From: Synaphobranchus kaupii
Taxonomy: Eukaryota; Chordata; Actinopteri; Anguilliformes; Synaphobranchidae
DNA: 64,000 nucleotides
Direction of reading: 5' to 3'
Assembly: GCA_029718625.1 (NCBI GenBank)
Contig: CM056379.1
Coordinates: 57,997,626 to 58,061,625 of the forward strand
Both the position numbers and the translations under genes were made by a program. Below are positions 12,795-25,545 of the stretch, piece after piece (within the stretch, counting starts at the first letter, position 1; each line of letters opens with the position of its first letter). Under the pieces are notes generated by a model. That model searched no databases. It saw only the letters and a list, made by a program, of their open reading frames with translations, and was not told the DNA's origin.

Positions 12795-12852
12795 TCTCTC
12801 TCTTTCTTTCTCTCTCCCTCTTCCTCCCTCCCTCCCTCCCTCTCCTACTCTC
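12795..12852. repeat. Polypyrimidine tract (CT/CCTT rich)
   Basis: The plus strand is almost pure C and T with ctctctctttctttc and cctccctccc runs. It is a simple sequence inside intron 3. Confidence 0.85.
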
Positions 12853-13401
12853 CCGCTCGCACTTTGCCTCAAGGCACATAAACACTTTTTAAAACCACTG
12901 GCACCTTTGTGCCGAAGAAGCCGTCTAATGAGATGCTCATTTAAAGTGATTTCCCAGCTGTGAGATGTAAATGGGTGCATACATTCCCCCCAATTCACAG
13001 CACATGCAACCTCGTAAGGTGTGCCACGATGTTACAGAGCTAATGAATTTAATTTAAAATCATGTGTGGCACTGTGTTTAGAGAGAAATGTTTTAACACT
13101 GTCAAATTGAGATGCAGTACAGTATGTGCCAGCCTGTGCTTAAACTTCTGCCTTTAATTTGATTACATCTGACATTCAGCAACAGTGCTATCAAAGGCTT
13201 CTGTACTTGGCCATTTTAAACGTGAGTTTAAAAAGGCATACGCTAATATTGCATCGATCTGGGAAGTGGGTGGGTAATCAAGGCTTCTTGGGTCGGGACC
13301 CTGTCTGAGCACTTTTGAGACTTTTTGGGTCGGGAGAGCGAAGCTAAGCTAAAGACTGAAAATGTGGGCAGTGGGTGGACGGGCGGGGGCGGGCTGCGCA
13401 C

Positions 13402-13605
13402 CGTGTCGTAGGCAGTGAGGACCTTGCGCAGCAGCTCGGGGACGGGGCCCCGGGCCTCCATGGCGGGGTAGGCCTCACTGAGGTTGACGGTGACCCGCAG
13501 TGCGCGCTCGCTGTTCAGCAGCCAGGTGGACACCGTCAGGATGCATTGCTTCATGTTGGCGGCGGGCGTCAATCCGCACAGCTCCTTGAAGGACACCATT
13601 GCATT
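13402..13605 (-). CDS. plcl2: PLCL2-like exon 3
   Basis: The exon is 204 bp, 68 codons, phase 0 at both ends. It begins [12 protein letters not shown] after a tttcccag acceptor and ends VLTAYDT before a gtgcgc donor. It continues the C-terminal region of the PRIP family directly after the LRENVQ end of the large exon. The [23 protein letters not shown] segment matches the PLCL2 tail in character. The donor (ACG then gtgcgc) is weaker than consensus. If intron 3 were retained, the frame would stay open for about 50 proline- and serine-rich codons before a stop near 13243. The long open frame on the opposite strand here is an antisense shadow. Confidence 0.9.
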
Positions 13606-16600
13606 CTGGGAAAACAAAGACAAGATCACAGGAGGGTTCGGTCAGTGAATCGAAGAATCAAAGTTATTTTTCATTGCATGCTGAGTGACTTAAATTATTT
13701 GGAGGTACCACCATCATGGGCTAATTATTTATTAGAACTTATTTACTACCTGAGCTCTGTAAAGACCGATTCAGCAAATACAGGGTTGCAGCATGCAAGA
13801 ATTAATTTATGAACATTCTGCAGTCAAGACTGTTGAGGTACAGAAGCGATATAAAGCAATATGTCCCATAGACCAGAATCAAATGGTGACTGGGTCAATG
13901 GGACATCTGCAGTCTGGCTCATATAGTATTCTTACACCAAATGATCTGCGCAGTTCAGCTGGTGGACTGCAGTGTAAAATTAATAATGCTGCACGCTGGC
14001 TATGTGCATTTCAGAGGATGTAAATGCTAGATTGCACCCTGTAAAATAAAAGTACTTTACAAGAGTAAGAGAGGTCAGGGAATTCATCAGTGAGCAAAAT
14101 GCAGAGTAGTAATAACACACTGGTTACGTTTGACTGAGGAAGCTTTCTGCGTCAATGATTGGATTTCTGCCCGAAACCCTTTCGCAGTTCTGATGCGGAT
14201 CATGAGTTAAAGACCATGCGACGGCATGGTTGCGACCTTTGCCTTTCCTCAAAAAGTCCCTTGATCGGATCGTAAACCCCAAACCCCAACCCCCCCCCAC
14301 CCCCCCCCCGGCACCTCCAGTTCTGCCGTTCCCACAGCAGAGGAATCAAGCCTCAATTCAGGGCACTTCCTTTCAGTTCCGACATGCACAGTACCTTCCA
14401 CTGCCTCCGCCAAAAGACTGAGATAAAAAAAAATATGCAAAGGGAGAAAAGAGAGACAGCATTTTGGACTTTGCTTGGGAAACCCTCCACACAGCGTGGG
14501 AAAGGGACAATCTCACACTGGGAGCCCCGGTCCCAGAGAAAGGCTCTATTATGCGAAGATGGCGTTATGGGCCCTGACCTCGTAGGAAAAAAAGGGGGAG
14601 CGGGTGAACACACGGATTTGTATGCAGCGCTGCAGGCGCACGGCTGAAGCAGCAGCACCTTCAATCTAAACTCCCAGGAGAAGCCAAAGGAACTTGACGC
14701 TCTCTCTCTGACCTCAGCTCAGTTTTTCGCAAGGGGCGAATGAAAGCAAGAGGCAGAGCTAGCGGCACTGAGATTCCACACGGAACCGCGGAATTGCTGG
14801 GCTGTACAAAAAAGCCCTACGCCTCAGAGAGAAGTGTTTTTAATTAAGCGGTTTGTGATGTTTGTGAGATTGCTCCCCCTCCCCTCCCATTTTTCCCAAA
14901 GTTTCAATTAAACTGAGGGAGGAGGGGCGCTAACTGGGGGAGCGAGGGCACGACTGCTCTCTCTCTCTCTCTCTCCCTCATCCTATTTCTCACATTTCTA
15001 AGGCAGGACCAAACAAGGGAACAAAAGGCCACACAGTCCTAATCAATTTCCATCTACATCCTCCGCCTCTCCCACCAAACTCTCATTCCACCCAAAAAAT
15101 CAACGTGTTTTTTTCAGCCAAAATCTACCTGGAGACAACTTGGGGTTAAGAAAAAATACAAAACCGCTGGCAATAAAGCCATTTGTGCAGTAATAATGGG
15201 CTGGAATAACACACCATAGACGTCTCTCTGAGCGCATTTCCTTAATCCGCTGTTTCAGCTCTTGAAGTGGCAAAGATCTCAGAGGAGACTCAAGGTCTAA
15301 CAGCACATTTCCTTCTCAACACACCTCTCCATTCCCCTGGCAGCAGCCTCTTTATGAAAGCTGAGTCACCGCGGATAACCCCGGGCGCTCCCCCCAGATG
15401 CGCCTTCGACAGGTCTGGCCAAGGGGAGAGGCGGGGAGCCGAAGGCCAGAGGTGCTGACGCTCCCCGAGACTCCTGCTCTGGCCTGCCCCAGGGCTGTAG
15501 GGAGAGGAGTGGGGAGGACTGACAGATAAGCCCCGCCATAAGAATCTAATTTCCCTCCCGTCTTCCCTCAGGCCTCCACTTGACTTCATTCATTCATTTA
15601 CTTATGCTTTTCCTTTATTAGATTAACGTTTGATTACGTGGCAGAGGCCGGGGCTGGAGGCGGTTGACGTGGGCACCCTTGCACATTAACGGGCTACTTC
15701 TTTCTTTTTTATTCTTTCAAATCTGCGGTCGGTGGTAGCCCTGGCTTTTGCAACCCCACAATTTGCAATGCTGATCAAACACTGAGGTCCTCGTTTATGA
15801 GCTACCTATTTTTAAAGCAGACTAACAATTCAGCACAGGCCTCTAATAACCGTTTCCTTTTTTCCAAACATGTGACAATATGACAATTTTTCATTGTACA
15901 CACCTTTGTGCTCTTGCTTTTCCAACCTAGAAGTGACAGTAAATTTCAATATTGAGATTTACACAAGATAATATCACCTCAATGCGTTGACTATATTGGC
16001 TAGGTATAGATTAAGATAAATGACCCAGTTTAAAGCAAATGTTCTGAAATAAGGTCAGATTTACCTTGCCGATATAAACTTCTCTTGATGTCAATGGATT
16101 TTACATTAAGAGCACTACTACTGCCAGTGAATAATTTTTTACCATGTTATTTAGCACAAGCAACCTACGCAAAGTCTTAGTGTAGGTTCCATGTATTTAT
16201 GCTGGTTGCTGACCTGGTCTTAATCCACTGGTTTGAGCAATTATTGATTCAAGATAAAGATTAAATTAGTTAAGATAAAAGATAAAATTAGTTCAGCTCC
16301 TTAAGTTGCCAACTGTAGTAACACATATTAAACGCATAGTTGTTTGCCTTTTTTAATGAACAGCTTTTGGGGAAAAAAGTTAGCCAATGCAATAATAATT
16401 TCCAATCAAAATATTTATTGATAAGACTACCATTTCAGAATTCCAGGGAAAGAAATGTCATATAAACTGCAAATTTGATATATTAAGTTAATCACTGGAA
16501 CATGAGGACTTCTTGACAGAGGGGCAGACTTTAAGCCCTTTAAAAGCAAAACTAAACACTGTTCTGACAGAGAAAAATTCTAGGTCAAGAAGTGCCTGAC

Positions 16601-17957
16601 TACAAGCCAAAGAATGTTTCACTACATCCTCTCATTATTTCTGTAGCTTGTGTAGTGACATTACATTACAGCCACGTACAATGCTTGTAAGTATGCTTTC
16701 CAGAATCCCTCAGCCCTAAATCCTACAGTAAACCCTTTATCAATCTTGGCAATAAACAGCAGCCATGATATTCTTTATATTCAATATCTTTATCCAGCAA
16801 CAGCCTGTAATCGACTTGTTTAAACAACAACAATCCAATGGTAGCCTAATGCCAGGCTTCTTCACAATCCGAAAAAGGTCATGGCCCTAGCAGTTCTCAT
16901 GGTGCATGATTTGTAATACGATGAACAAAAAACAACAAGCAAACATGTGAGAAAGGACCAGCTGTGTGCACCTAATGTAGGCTATTGGGGTTGGTGCAAA
17001 TTATTACATTAAATGAAAACATTAATTTATTCAGCATTGTCTGTTTTAATATGATTCTGGCCTGGGGAAAAATATTAATTATGCATTCATTACAGGAAAA
17101 AAGGAGAAAGAGGCATTGTATTCAGCTATAAAGCCAATAAAAACATCAAAGAGGGGTGAGATTTATCATTTCTTAAAAATGGTTCACTGAAGTCAAATCT
17201 TTGATAATAAATAAAATAATACAACTGTGTACTTCAAGGTTACTGATCTTCTACACATAGCATACAGTGGAGAGCTTTCATTAAACACTACAAATATGAC
17301 ACAAGTAAGTAGTTTCATTGCTTATCAGTCAAGTAGAGGGGAACAAGCAATATTTCCATCCCTATGTAAAATAGCTGAGGGAATTTAACTCTGTTATTGA
17401 ACTACCCATGAGAGAAAAATTTATTTGACAATCTGACAACCCAGAGCTCTAATGATTACAGTTTTCATAAAGCCCTTAATTATCGAATGCACTAAGTGTC
17501 ATTGCCTTATCTTTAACAACACGTAAATATGGTATGCTGCAATTAGTGAGTGCATTGAGTTAGATCTGAGTCACTGCCGTTGAAAGATTCCAAAAGAAAA
17601 TTAACTTGAAACGAACCTTACATACCAGGTCTGCTACATTTATTGTGTGCCCTTAATAAATAATTACAGTGAATTCCCTCTGCAGCTTTTATTTTTATCT
17701 GCATTTTATCCCCTCATTTATGAGTATGTATTCCTGTTCCTAAATGCTTGCTTTCTGGTTTTAACAGTAAGTGTACTGCCAGTATTTAAAACCGTAACCA
17801 TGCATGTTTTAGAATGCTTGTGCAAGACTTAGTGAAATCATTATTCTCCAATCTGTCAATGACGGGGATATTATGATGTATTCTTTAGTCATTGCACATT
17901 TTATTTTTCTTTTGACTCAATTATTTATTGAAACATGACGTGTGGCTTGTACAATAC
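13606..17957 (-). other. Intron 2 of the PLCL2-like gene
   Basis: The intron is 4352 bp with a gtattg donor and a tttcccag acceptor. It contains a C-rich tract at 14275-14311, a CT run near 14957-14980 and a moderately GC-rich stretch at 15350-15660. No recognisable mobile element or extra exon was seen. Confidence 0.88.
14275..14311. repeat. C-rich tract
   Basis: Several runs of four to ten C residues are separated by A or AA. On the minus (sense) strand this is a set of closely spaced G-runs that fits the pattern of a G-quadruplex. Confidence 0.85.
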
Positions 17958-20444
17958 CTGCACATTTTCTCTGAGGTCCGTAGCTTCTCTCAGGGGTTGC
18001 GTGGATGCCCTGAAAAGCTCATCAACCACCTTGATCCCGGTAGTTTTTGTGGAGGTGTACTCACGAGCTTTCCTGCCCTTCCTTACTGAAAGTCCCCGCT
18101 TGTGGCCTTTGCCCCCGCCCCGCCGGTTGGTGATGGCGATGTGCACGAACAGTGTGGTGTTGGGCAGAAACTCCCCGGTTAACGACTGCAAGGGAAAATG
18201 GCGGTATCCTGGCTGTAGACACTCAAAGGGAATTGTGTACTGGCCGATGAACTCGTCCCCAATGTAGTCGTCATCCAGTACCACGAAGCGCAGCACTGCC
18301 AGCTCAGGGAGGTTGATCTGGAACTCAAAGCTCTCGTCAAATATCGGGTTATCCCCATTCTGGGATACAGTCTTAGTCCTTTGCTCTGCACAGTCAGCAG
18401 GGATTCCATGGATCTCCACATATATGTAGGGTTCCACCACGTCCCCCTTAGCAGCTGACCCCTTTGGCTTGGGCAAGTTCTGCCCACTAATAAGCTTAAT
18501 GTGCAGCAGCTGGGCAGAAACGCCTGGCAAGGAGTCACGAGCATTGGCACTGAAGTATGACACTTCCTCCCTCATGATGGCAGGCCGCAGAACATAACCA
18601 CAGTTTCCATTCTGCCGGAACCATCCCAAGTTGAGGTCCATCATCAGACCAGGTGTCTGGAAATTCATAGCTACAATCTGACATCCACACTTCCAAAAGT
18701 CCTGGGGGTTCATGTTGCTGGCATCTATACGCATGGGGCTGGGGTAGACCCTAGAGAGCAACCTCTTGTTGTAGCACACAAAGTCCTCTGGGTATTCATT
18801 GGCAAATCTGTTAGCATCAACCTCATTGAAAGAGCACATTTCAGAGTAATTCTGGCATCTCTTTGACGTTTCAAAGTCTCTGAACTGCACCGACCTGCAG
18901 AGGGAGACCAGATCGGAGAGCTCTTTACACAATCTCAGCCGTCTGCAGCTGATCCCATTTAGCTGGTCGTTCTCCTCTGCTCCTACCCTCCTCGCCATCT
19001 CCATGCCCTCATCTTCATCAGTAACATCCCCTTCAGAATCTGGGTAGTTAGGGGGCAACCGCTTGCCTTTCAAAAGGATCTTTCCTTTCAGCTTCTCAGG
19101 GCAGGGCAGGTAATGTTCTTCAGAGTTAGGGGGATCCACATACAGTTTGTCCCCAAGAATCTTCTTCAGGTGCTGTGCCATGACCTTCTGCTGTAGAATG
19201 CAGCAGTGAGTTACCAGGCAGAGGATGAGAGGATACTCAGAGTTCTCAAAGGCATACTGGTTGATGACATCCAGGACCTTGCAGAAGGCCACCTGAGAGG
19301 CAATGGAGCTCCCCACGTAGATGTGGGGCTCGTTGTCTGGACCATCCCAGACCACCACCTCAAGGCTCCGGCAGCCCATCTTCAGTGCCTTAATGTAGCC
19401 ATTGATATCTGAAGAGCCCCAGAAGTGGTCCTCCAGGAGGGAGGCATTGTGCGAAGAGTTGATGTAATAGTGGGAGAGAGGCTGCGTCATGTCCTGGCAG
19501 ACTCGTTTGTGCTGAGGGTCGAAGATGTGGCACTCGGAGGAGAGGAGGTAGTGCGTAAAGCCATCGATGGATAGGTATCCCCGTTCTTTGCCCTCCATGG
19601 ATGGCTCAAACTTACGGACAATCTCCATGCACATCTCTTCTGTCACCCCTTCCATCCCTTGCTCCACCTCTACAAAGAGCATCAGGTCCTTGCAGTCCAG
19701 GTACTCCTTATTGCTGGAGAACTGCACTAAAAGAAAGAAGATCTCTGGGCGCGTGCACAGCTCGCAGTAGGCTTCGGTGAATGTATCAATGGGTATCTCT
19801 TCCCTGCACTGGTCTTTAGTTTTCTGAAGCTCCTTGAACTTCAGCTCTATTCGTGAAGCCTTCATGCCGGGGTTCAGTCCCTTTATGATTTGGGTGGCCC
19901 TGGAGAGGTCGATGTGTCCCTCCTTCAGCACATCAGCTACCTCAAACACTGAACCAATCCAAGAGGTCCTCAAGCTAGGCTGGCTGGGTTCAATGATGCC
20001 CACTGTATGCCTACCATAGGAGACCAGGTAGCGGAGGCCCATCACCCATGTGTTGACCACATCAGCCGTGCTGGCCACCAGGTCCAGGGACTCATAGTTG
20101 TCCCCGTAGATGATGGAGAAAGCACACTCCTCTGGAAACTGGTCAGAGAGGCCGTTGCTTCGCAACACAGGGGTCTTCTTTCCTAGCCGTACCTCCTTGA
20201 TGCTCTTTATCTCCAGTTTTGCCTTCTCCGAGTCCTTCTTAGAGGGCTCCCAACGCAGCCAGCGCATGTCTGAGTCGAGCAGGAAGTAGCGGTTGTACAT
20301 GCGAGAGTTCGAGCGCACCTTCTTCATCTCACAGCCTTCCATCATGAAGGCCATGCAGGCTGCAGTGCTGCTAATCTTGCGGTCATTTGGCATGGTGCTG
20401 AATGACACAGTTTTCTTGCACACTTGCTTCTGCTTGGAGCCATC
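17958..20444 (-). CDS. plcl2: PLCL2-like inactive phospholipase C, large internal exon (exon 2)
   Basis: This exon encodes 829 codons, phase 0 at both ends. It starts after a pyrimidine-rich acceptor (ttgcag, AG at 20445-20446) and ends in CAG followed by gtattg. Numbering from the first exon codon, the order is: a PP1-docking-like KTVSF motif (11-15), a PH domain (about 28-145), a degenerate EF-hand region (155-310), the X box (315-437), an acidic linker with DVTDEDEG (473-480), the Y box (505-620), a C2 domain (645-765) and a basic tail rich in GGGK/KRG. This is the PRIP (PLC-related but inactive) architecture, known to bind inositol phosphates through the PH domain and to scaffold PP1, PP2A and GABARAP. 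The X box lacks key PLC catalytic residues: Asp343 is Val, His356 is Ser and Glu390 is Val in PLC-delta1 numbering. The Y-box and C2 sequence resembles PLCL2 more than PLCL1. A fish-specific plcl paralogue such as plcl5 cannot be excluded. Confidence 0.93.
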
Positions 20445-22989
20445 CTGCAAAGATAAAGAGAGACAGAAAACTGTTATAGATTATATTCCACTCATGCACA
20501 CTGAATTTTCATCTCTACAGAAAGCATAATGTATTGCACATCCAGATAGAAAAAATGGCTATATGAAAAAACAAAGCACCACAAGACAGACAGAAATGTA
20601 TGCACGGATACACACTAAGCAACCTGACAATACTACAACATATACCGATCAACATATGATTATTACAAATCGTCTAATTCTGACGAAATTCAATGTTTAC
20701 TGTTGAGACGCATACTGGAAACAACTTTCTGGGCACTTAGCAAATAAATGGCTCTCTGCAATGCAAACCTCTCCTCAGACAGAGACATTGGATGCTTTGC
20801 ACAAAAGCAGAATTAATGTTCGCTGGATAAAAGTGGCCGCTTAATAAGGTTGTGTTGTCCCATTCAGTCAAACTGCTGCACAATAATATTATGTTTGTGA
20901 CCGTATCATTATTTTCACAGAACGGAGCATTTGATTTACAGACATGCCAGACGGACTGGAACCTATAATAAATTAAAACTAGTTCACAACAAAACTAGGG
21001 ACTGGACAACAATGTGACCTGTTCTTGTTGCTGCTGCTGTTGTTATTCAGTTCTGTTAAAAGAAAACTGTGCCAGGATTGTCCGTGTTACTGGATGTGAG
21101 AAGCACTTCCCTGGTATTAGATGCCACCCCCACTATCATTCTTGGCACAATGACTCTTCTAAAATAGGCATCAAGACGCAACTGGGGTTCCGCATGAGTG
21201 GAGCGAACACCCACAGGATTACTGCCAGAGCTGCCAGCATGAGGCAGCACAGTGGGGCCTCTCCAAATGGAAGATCAAAGACGGCATTAACTGCAACCTT
21301 CTTTCATTCGACAGATCCCTCTGCCAGGCACTGACCAATGCCAGAGTACCTGAGAGACACAGACGACAAAAGATGCCAGACAAAACTACGTTCAGAGCTG
21401 CCGGGGCATTCCCAGTGCATAGACGGATGTGAAAAGGTTTGTGTAAAAAAGACGACAAGTTTGTGTAAAAGGGGAACTATATACGTCCATTGTTTCATGT
21501 GTTTTTATTGCATTAAATCCATGCTAAAGTGAAGTGACTTTCTGTGCTTAGGGTTACATTTTCCTAAAATATTTATACACAAGCTTCATGAATTTTTGGT
21601 GGAAAGCAAATATGTGTCAAACCTCTATTAAAAAATGTTAAGTTTACAACTAGCCTGCTCACCTACACCAAGTCAAACCCAAAAATGAATTTGATTCCAT
21701 TCAGTTTTATGTGTATAGCATGCTTTACAGAGCCATTGTCACAAAGACGCCTTACGAAAAAGAATAATTAATTGGGTAACTAATGTTGCATAAACAAGAA
21801 ATGTTGCAGCATAATTTTAAACAGCATCACAACTAGAATGATGTATTGCAAATACAATGCTTAAAAGCTAGCAGTACATTGAGTGCTTTTCCCCTTTTCT
21901 TATCCCCAGTTTGGGATGCATCACACTGCAAGTACACCTTGCCCTTGAAACAGGAAAACAGAATCTACTTGTCCTGGTAAATGACACAAGATATTATACA
22001 TGGTGACTTAAAACCATTTGTTAAAAGAACCATGGCATTCTACACTATACCTGAAGTTTACATTCACATTCTTATTCAAAATATTATCTGAGCAACTCAG
22101 TCAATGTACCCTTTCTGACTAGATTCAGATTTTTCTTCCAGATATTCAAGTTTTTTCCTTCCTGCGTATTCTTTGCTTATGTAACAGTTTAAGAAAATGA
22201 TTGAATTTCTTATTCCATCCCTTCTTGTCACAACTTAGAGAACATTCAATTTTGCTTTATGAACACATCTTTAGCCACAGAACTCTTGGTTTCCATGATG
22301 TCAAAACAGTCATTTAGAGCTGTCATGCAGTATGGGATTTCACAAACAGCATATAATTGTGAAAATAAATTACAATGGGTGGTTTATTTCGAAGAAAGTA
22401 CACCATGTCCAAGATAATTCATACTTTGCATGCAAACTACAACTGCCATGTGCTTTCCTATGAGCCAGTGACTACAGGCAATGCATTACGTTCCGCACTG
22501 AAGGCAACATAGTACCACAGAAGTGAGCTAGCACTGATCAGAGGATTAATGCATTCCTCTGTTAAGCTGTTGAGCACATGATGTACTGTAAGGAGGAGTT
22601 AATGCAGTGAAAATCCTAGGAAGCCTCACAAATTTAAACTCATCCTATCCTGGGGACAAAGCCAGATTTGGAAGCTGTGATGTCTAGGCTTTAGGGCTCA
22701 TCCTGGATTTAAGGTATGTATTGCAATGTATTCCTATGTTCTTATTATCACTAAAGGTGCTCGCCTTTCTACATTAATTTTAACAATATATGAAAATCCA
22801 TTGGTGGTAAGTACTTGGATGAAACTGGGTGAACATGAACAAGTGTCTGACCAGCTCTATTGATAATTTACACAAATAAGTTAATACCACACGTATGCAT
22901 GCTTATGACTGCAATGTGAAAGCAATGTATTGGGGGAGGTGGTAATTCGGAATTTCAATTCAATTCCAATTTAATTTGGATTTCACTTA

Positions 22990-23130
22990 GATGGCTAGCA
23001 TGCAGTGGCGGCTGGCGGGTTTGGAAACGGGAGGACAGAAGTATATTTTTGATGAAAGTACGTAGGGTTTTGGGAGGGGTGTCCGGGCATGGCCCCCGCG
23101 GAGAAAATTTGTGCAGAAATCACCCCTAAA
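22990..23130. mobile_element. Possible hAT-type transposon end fragment
   Basis: The sequence gcagtggcggctggcgggtt and, further on, ggcatggcccccgcggagaa resemble the left part of a common fish repeat starting CAGTGGCGGCTGG. No matching right end was found nearby. Confidence 0.4.
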
Positions 23131-23951
23131 AAAACCCTAAAAGTTGATAAAAATGAGACTTAGAATGTTCATCTTGGTGATGTCTTAGATGGAAAAAACA
23201 ATAAATGATATAGCTAATTGTAATTAAAATCAAATAAAATTGAATTCCTATGCTGTCAAATTGTTCCAATATTAAACCTCCGATCTTGATTTTAATAACA
23301 ACAATGTTCCAAGATGACTAATGTACATACTTACAAAATAGGCTGTGTGTGAATAATGAATAAAACTCTGTAATGTTAGATTCAAGAAATGCAAACGTTT
23401 TAATAGGTGTGCATTTTTCAGACGACTTTGTAAAGTGGAGATACTAAGATTTTAAACAAAATATATTAAAATAAATACCACTATATTCAGTTTGGAGCTG
23501 TAGAGGAAAAAAGAAAAAAGCTGTAAAACTAATAATAAATTCTTCACTAACTAGCTTAAGCTCTTTTTCTCCTTACCTTATCGTTGTGTTGAGAAATTTG
23601 TATACGAACACCCTCGTCCAGCACTTGTTCAATTGGCATCCTTCCTAGCAACTTAACAAACTTTAGCTCCGATGTGGTCCTTGCATGCGTGATGCCGTTT
23701 GGTTGCCCGATTCAAATTCTTTAACGTTAAGTTTCCAAAACCCTGCACAGTCCATGTCAGTGACTTTCCCATGAGAAGACAGGGCCAGAAATAACGTTAC
23801 AGCCGATGCGTAGCTGGCTGCAATGTAAAATATGGGTGAGCAGAAGCGCGGTACGAGTTTACATTTCAATTGAGTTTATGGAGTTGACATTTTTTAGCAG
23901 TGGCAAAAGAGGCGCATTTTAGAAATGGATATGAAAGTGATTTTGTTGAAG

Positions 23952-23978
23952 TTTTTATTTATTTATTTATTTTTAATA
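23952..23978. repeat. (TTTA)n microsatellite
   Basis: A short run of ttta units is followed by a T-rich stretch. Confidence 0.8.
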
Positions 23979-24707
23979 GTTTTTTTCCCCCCTTCATATT
24001 CTTGAGGATGGTCCACCCTGGTCCACCTCTGGTTGACCAAAACCAACAGAAACAAATGCAGCGAAAAGTCATGGCATGTGCACACAGGGACAACCAACAC
24101 AGCATAGGAGTCTGGAACTTTGCAATACGAACTGTGACAATTAATATTTAAACTCCCTTATTATGTTTCTCACAAGTACGGAGCATTTTGATACAGTTAT
24201 TGTACACCACAGTACCTTAGACGTCGCAAAACATGAATCATCTCCAGTATTTATGCTGTTGTTGCAGCTGTGTGAGGCCTGAGAACACCCCTTCCCTCCA
24301 AGAAAAGCCTCCATCATTAAAGCCACATGTGACCCTAAGAGATGTACATGGGCGCTGTTCTTTCGGTAGGCCCCACTTACTGCCACTATTGAGTCCAGGA
24401 GGGATATACCAGGAGACGAGTGAGAAATAGTGAGAAATAAGCTTATACTGTTGCCTCTCTATTTTCTGCATACTTACAAACCATTGCTTCACCGCAAATG
24501 TACATGTTGATGCCACCCACCATAATTGCGAGATCACATAACAGAGCTCCCTGCATCTCTTTAATCTCCTTCACTTTCAGCCTCTCCTTCATAATTTGCA
24601 CATATATCTGTGTTTCAGACGATGGTCAATATCAGATTTTTGTTGTTCTTTTTAAGTAGAGAGCTGGCACATCTGGGAGAGCCCTCTACTTAAATCTAGA
24701 CCACAAG

Positions 24708-24742
24708 GGTGTGTGTATGTGCGTATGTGTGTGTGTGTGTGT
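24708..24742. repeat. (GT)n microsatellite
   Basis: An imperfect GT run of roughly 35 bp has a few A and C interruptions. Confidence 0.85.
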
Positions 24743-25002
24743 TTGCTTTTGAGAAATACTGTTTCAGACTGTGCAGGAAAGTCAGGAGCCAGGAGTTTGG
24801 TGAAGATTGCTTCCAGACTTCTTCCCAATTGGGCCCTTTAGCAGATGCACCAAGGGTTAGGGGTGAAGTTTTTCATAATTAGTGAACCCACATGGTTTTT
24901 AATCATCTTCAGCTCAGAAGGAAACAAGCCATGACTCTGAGCAGTCTGTTGCCACATAGTACAACAGAGACTACCCATTTGCATTCATGACTGTTTACCA
25001 GT

Positions 25003-25545
25003 TGGCTGTAAAATAGGACTACTGTAATCTTACCTTTGATCACTCTCAACCTGTTTCCGTCCACTTTGCCTGAATGTCAATCAAACAATTGATTTGCTTA
25101 ATAAACAAGACCCAATAAGTAAATTATTAGGCTACCAATTTATTTTGAGATAGATTCTGACTTTTAAATGATCAATGTTTCGTTGATTTTCGTAAATACG
25201 TTTTTCTAGCCTGAATTGTGCGTTGCGCTCAACAGTTCAAGACACTTGAAAGTCCTCTTTAAATGTATGCTTTCTAATGTTTAATTTGCTTTGATGAGTG
25301 CCGTCTTAAAATTAATTACGTTCTTTAAGCGCACCAGCTACCAATGCATATAATAAGTGCTACACATTTTATGACACAAAGAAAAATGCTAGCACAGAGA
25401 AACTGATCAACTCATTGATATTAGTTATTCAGTTAATTGCTTGATTGATAATTAAGTACTATAAATGGAAACAGGTTGAGAGCAATATCTGTATAAATGT
25501 AAGGTTACAGAAGGCCTATTTTACAGCCGATGGTACACCACTGCT
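25003..25545. mobile_element. Foldback element with about 100-bp inverted ends
   Basis: The left arm, around 25009-25105, contains ggctgtaaaataggac, ctctcaacctgtttcc and gtcaatcaaacaatt. The reverse complement of the right arm, around 25432-25535, contains the same segments in the same order with small indels. The interior is about 330 bp and non-coding. This arrangement fits a MITE or other non-autonomous DNA element; the family is not recognised. Confidence 0.65.

Noticed and set aside
13375..13812. 145-codon plus-strand open frame
   Set aside because: It is antisense to PLCL2-like exon 3, whose splice sites and protein similarity explain the region.
20293..20529. Plus-strand open frame over the large exon start
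   Set aside because: It is an antisense shadow of the PLCL2-like exon.
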